36,068 nucleotides of DNA from Rickettsiales bacterium (GTDB taxonomy: Bacteria; Pseudomonadota; Alphaproteobacteria; Rickettsiales; UBA998): the NCBI GenBank assembly GCA_019749855.1, contig JAIEPI010000139.1:1-36068 (forward strand), given 5' to 3'. Below the pieces are notes generated by a model, which had not been told where the DNA came from, did no database searches, and saw nothing but the letters and a program-made list of their open reading frames with translations. Positions within the stretch are counted from its first letter, which is position 1; the number at the start of each line of letters is the position of its first letter. Of this stretch, positions 34,882 through 36,068 are shown in pieces. Made by a program: the position numbers and the translations under genes.

Positions 34882-36068
34882 ATGATCGCAGGCATGACCC
34901 AACGCCTGTCTTTCTTGTTTATCGATTTCAACAGCTACTTCGCCAGCGTTGAGCAGCAGCTGCAGCCGCATTTGCGCGGCCGTCCCGTGCTGGTGATGCC
35001 GCTGGCCTCCGAGCATACCTGCGCGATTGCCGCGAGTTACTCCGCCAAGGCTTTTGGCATCAAAACCGGTACACCCGTGTGGGAAGCGCGGCAACGTTGT
35101 CCGGGCATTGTCTGCGTGGAAGCGCGTCCGGCGCTCTATGTGGAGTATCATCATCGTCTTTGTGCGGAAATTGAGCGGCATATCCCCATCTACAAACAGG
35201 AATCGATTGATGAGATGTCCTGTCGCCTTGATCGCTCGCAACAACAAGCAGAGAGTGCGTGCGCACTGGCTCAACGCATTAAGCAGGGCATTGCCGCTCA
35301 TGTCGGCGAGGCGCTAACCTGTTCGATCGGCATTTCCAGCAATCGCTTTCTGGCAAAAGTGGCCACCGACCTGCACAAGCCTGATGGATTAACCCTGTTG
35401 CCGCCGGCCGAGGTGCCCTCCCGCCTCGGCCATCTCCCCATCAATGAGTTGCCGGGCATTGGCAGTCGCATGGATCTTCGTATCCGTGCTCGTGGCATTG
35501 GCACGATCGGTGAGCTGTATCGTCTCTCCATGCGTGAAATGCGTCATCTGTGGGGCAGTGTGGAGGGCGAAAAAATGTGGCAGCGCCTGCAGGGTTTTGA
35601 GCTGGTGGAACCACCGGTAGTCAAGCGTGTGGTGGGCCATAGTCACGTGCTGGATCCCGAATGGCGGCCGCTGGAGCGCGCCGAAACTGTGGCGCGCCGC
35701 CTGTTACTCAAGGCAGCCAGCCGATTACGCCGCTACGGGATGTATGCGAGCGCTATGGAGCTCTCCGCGCGCATTGAGCATGGCCCCCGCCTCACTGTCA
35801 GCATTCGTTTTGTGCCTGCCTGTGATAATGCCACGCTCATGCAGGCATTAGGCGTGGGCTGGGGCCGCCTTGTGCCGAAATGTGCGTACCCCTCACGCGT
35901 CAAAAAGCTTTCGGTACAATTGCATGGCTTGAGCGATCACCGCCCGAGCAGCCTGTTTGCCGCGCAAGATCGTGCGGCGCAGTGGCGTCAGCAGCAGGAG
36001 GTCGTTTCGCGCATGATGGACCGCCTGAACACCCATTACGGACGCGATACCATCACGCTGGGGGCGCT
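34882..36068 (+). CDS. Y-family DNA polymerase (DinB/UmuC-like), truncated by the window end
   Basis: LSFLFIDFNSYFASVEQQLQPHLRGRPVLVMP...CAIAASYSAKAFGIKTGTPVWEARQRCPGI...QESIDEMSCRL...TCSIGISSNRFLAKVATDLHKPDG. Open to the right edge; start ATG 34882 or 34894. Confidence 0.9.
   Translation, partial: MIAGMTQRLSFLFIDFNSYFASVEQQLQPHLRGRPVLVMPLASEHTCAIAASYSAKAFGIKTGTPVWEARQRCPGIVCVEARPALYVEYHHRLCAEIERHIPIYKQESIDEMSCRLDRSQQQAESACALAQRIKQGIAAHVGEALTCSIGISSNRFLAKVATDLHKPDGLTLLPPAEVPSRLGHLPINELPGIGSRMDLRIRARGIGTIGELYRLSMREMRHLWGSVEGEKMWQRLQGFELVEPPVVKRVVGHSHVLDPEWRPLERAETVARRLLLKAASRLRRYGMYASAMELSARIEHGPRLTVSIRFVPACDNATLMQALGVGWGRLVPKCAYPSRVKKLSVQLHGLSDHRPSSLFAAQDRAAQWRQQQEVVSRMMDRLNTHYGRDTITLGA

Overview
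The window is a gene-dense segment of an alphaproteobacterium-like chromosome, probably a contig because position 1 starts mid-gene. No CRISPR array, rRNA operon, prophage or IS element is visible. Main content, left to right: (1) an edge ORF on the minus strand that fuses a PrmA-like methyltransferase fragment in frame to a visibly higher-GC TolB fragment, so a chimeric join or rearrangement is likely; (2) YbjN-like protein, proC and a phasin; (3) a type-I-secretion-like ABC/HlyD/TolC operon whose ABC subunit has lost nearly all ATPase motifs and whose TolC lacks a visible signal peptide; (4) a tightly overlapped seven-gene minus-strand cluster (FAD oxidoreductase, DUF1365, CFA synthase-like, chalcone-isomerase-like, MFS, DUF3833, SDR); (5) a DEAD-box helicase and cold-shock protein with structured leaders and a consensus promoter; (6) a GT2 with a large insertion; (7) a small AT-rich patch with a Phd-like antitoxin, a frameshifted PemK-like toxin and an abutting GIY-YIG gene, close to tRNA-Ile(GAT); (8) IalB-like, an atypical response regulator and an orphan TAXI binding protein; (9) a GGEEF protein, AKR, two MCP-type proteins, CheB, STAS and a REC-PP2C phosphatase; (10) xseA, purD, a YciB/septation-protein-A-like gene and a Y-family polymerase running off the end. 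The strongest candidates for unusual biology are the ATPase-dead ABC exporter operon, the hairpin over the helicase ribosome-binding site, and the antitoxin/toxin/GIY-YIG unit. All family calls come from reading the translations by eye; no searches were run.
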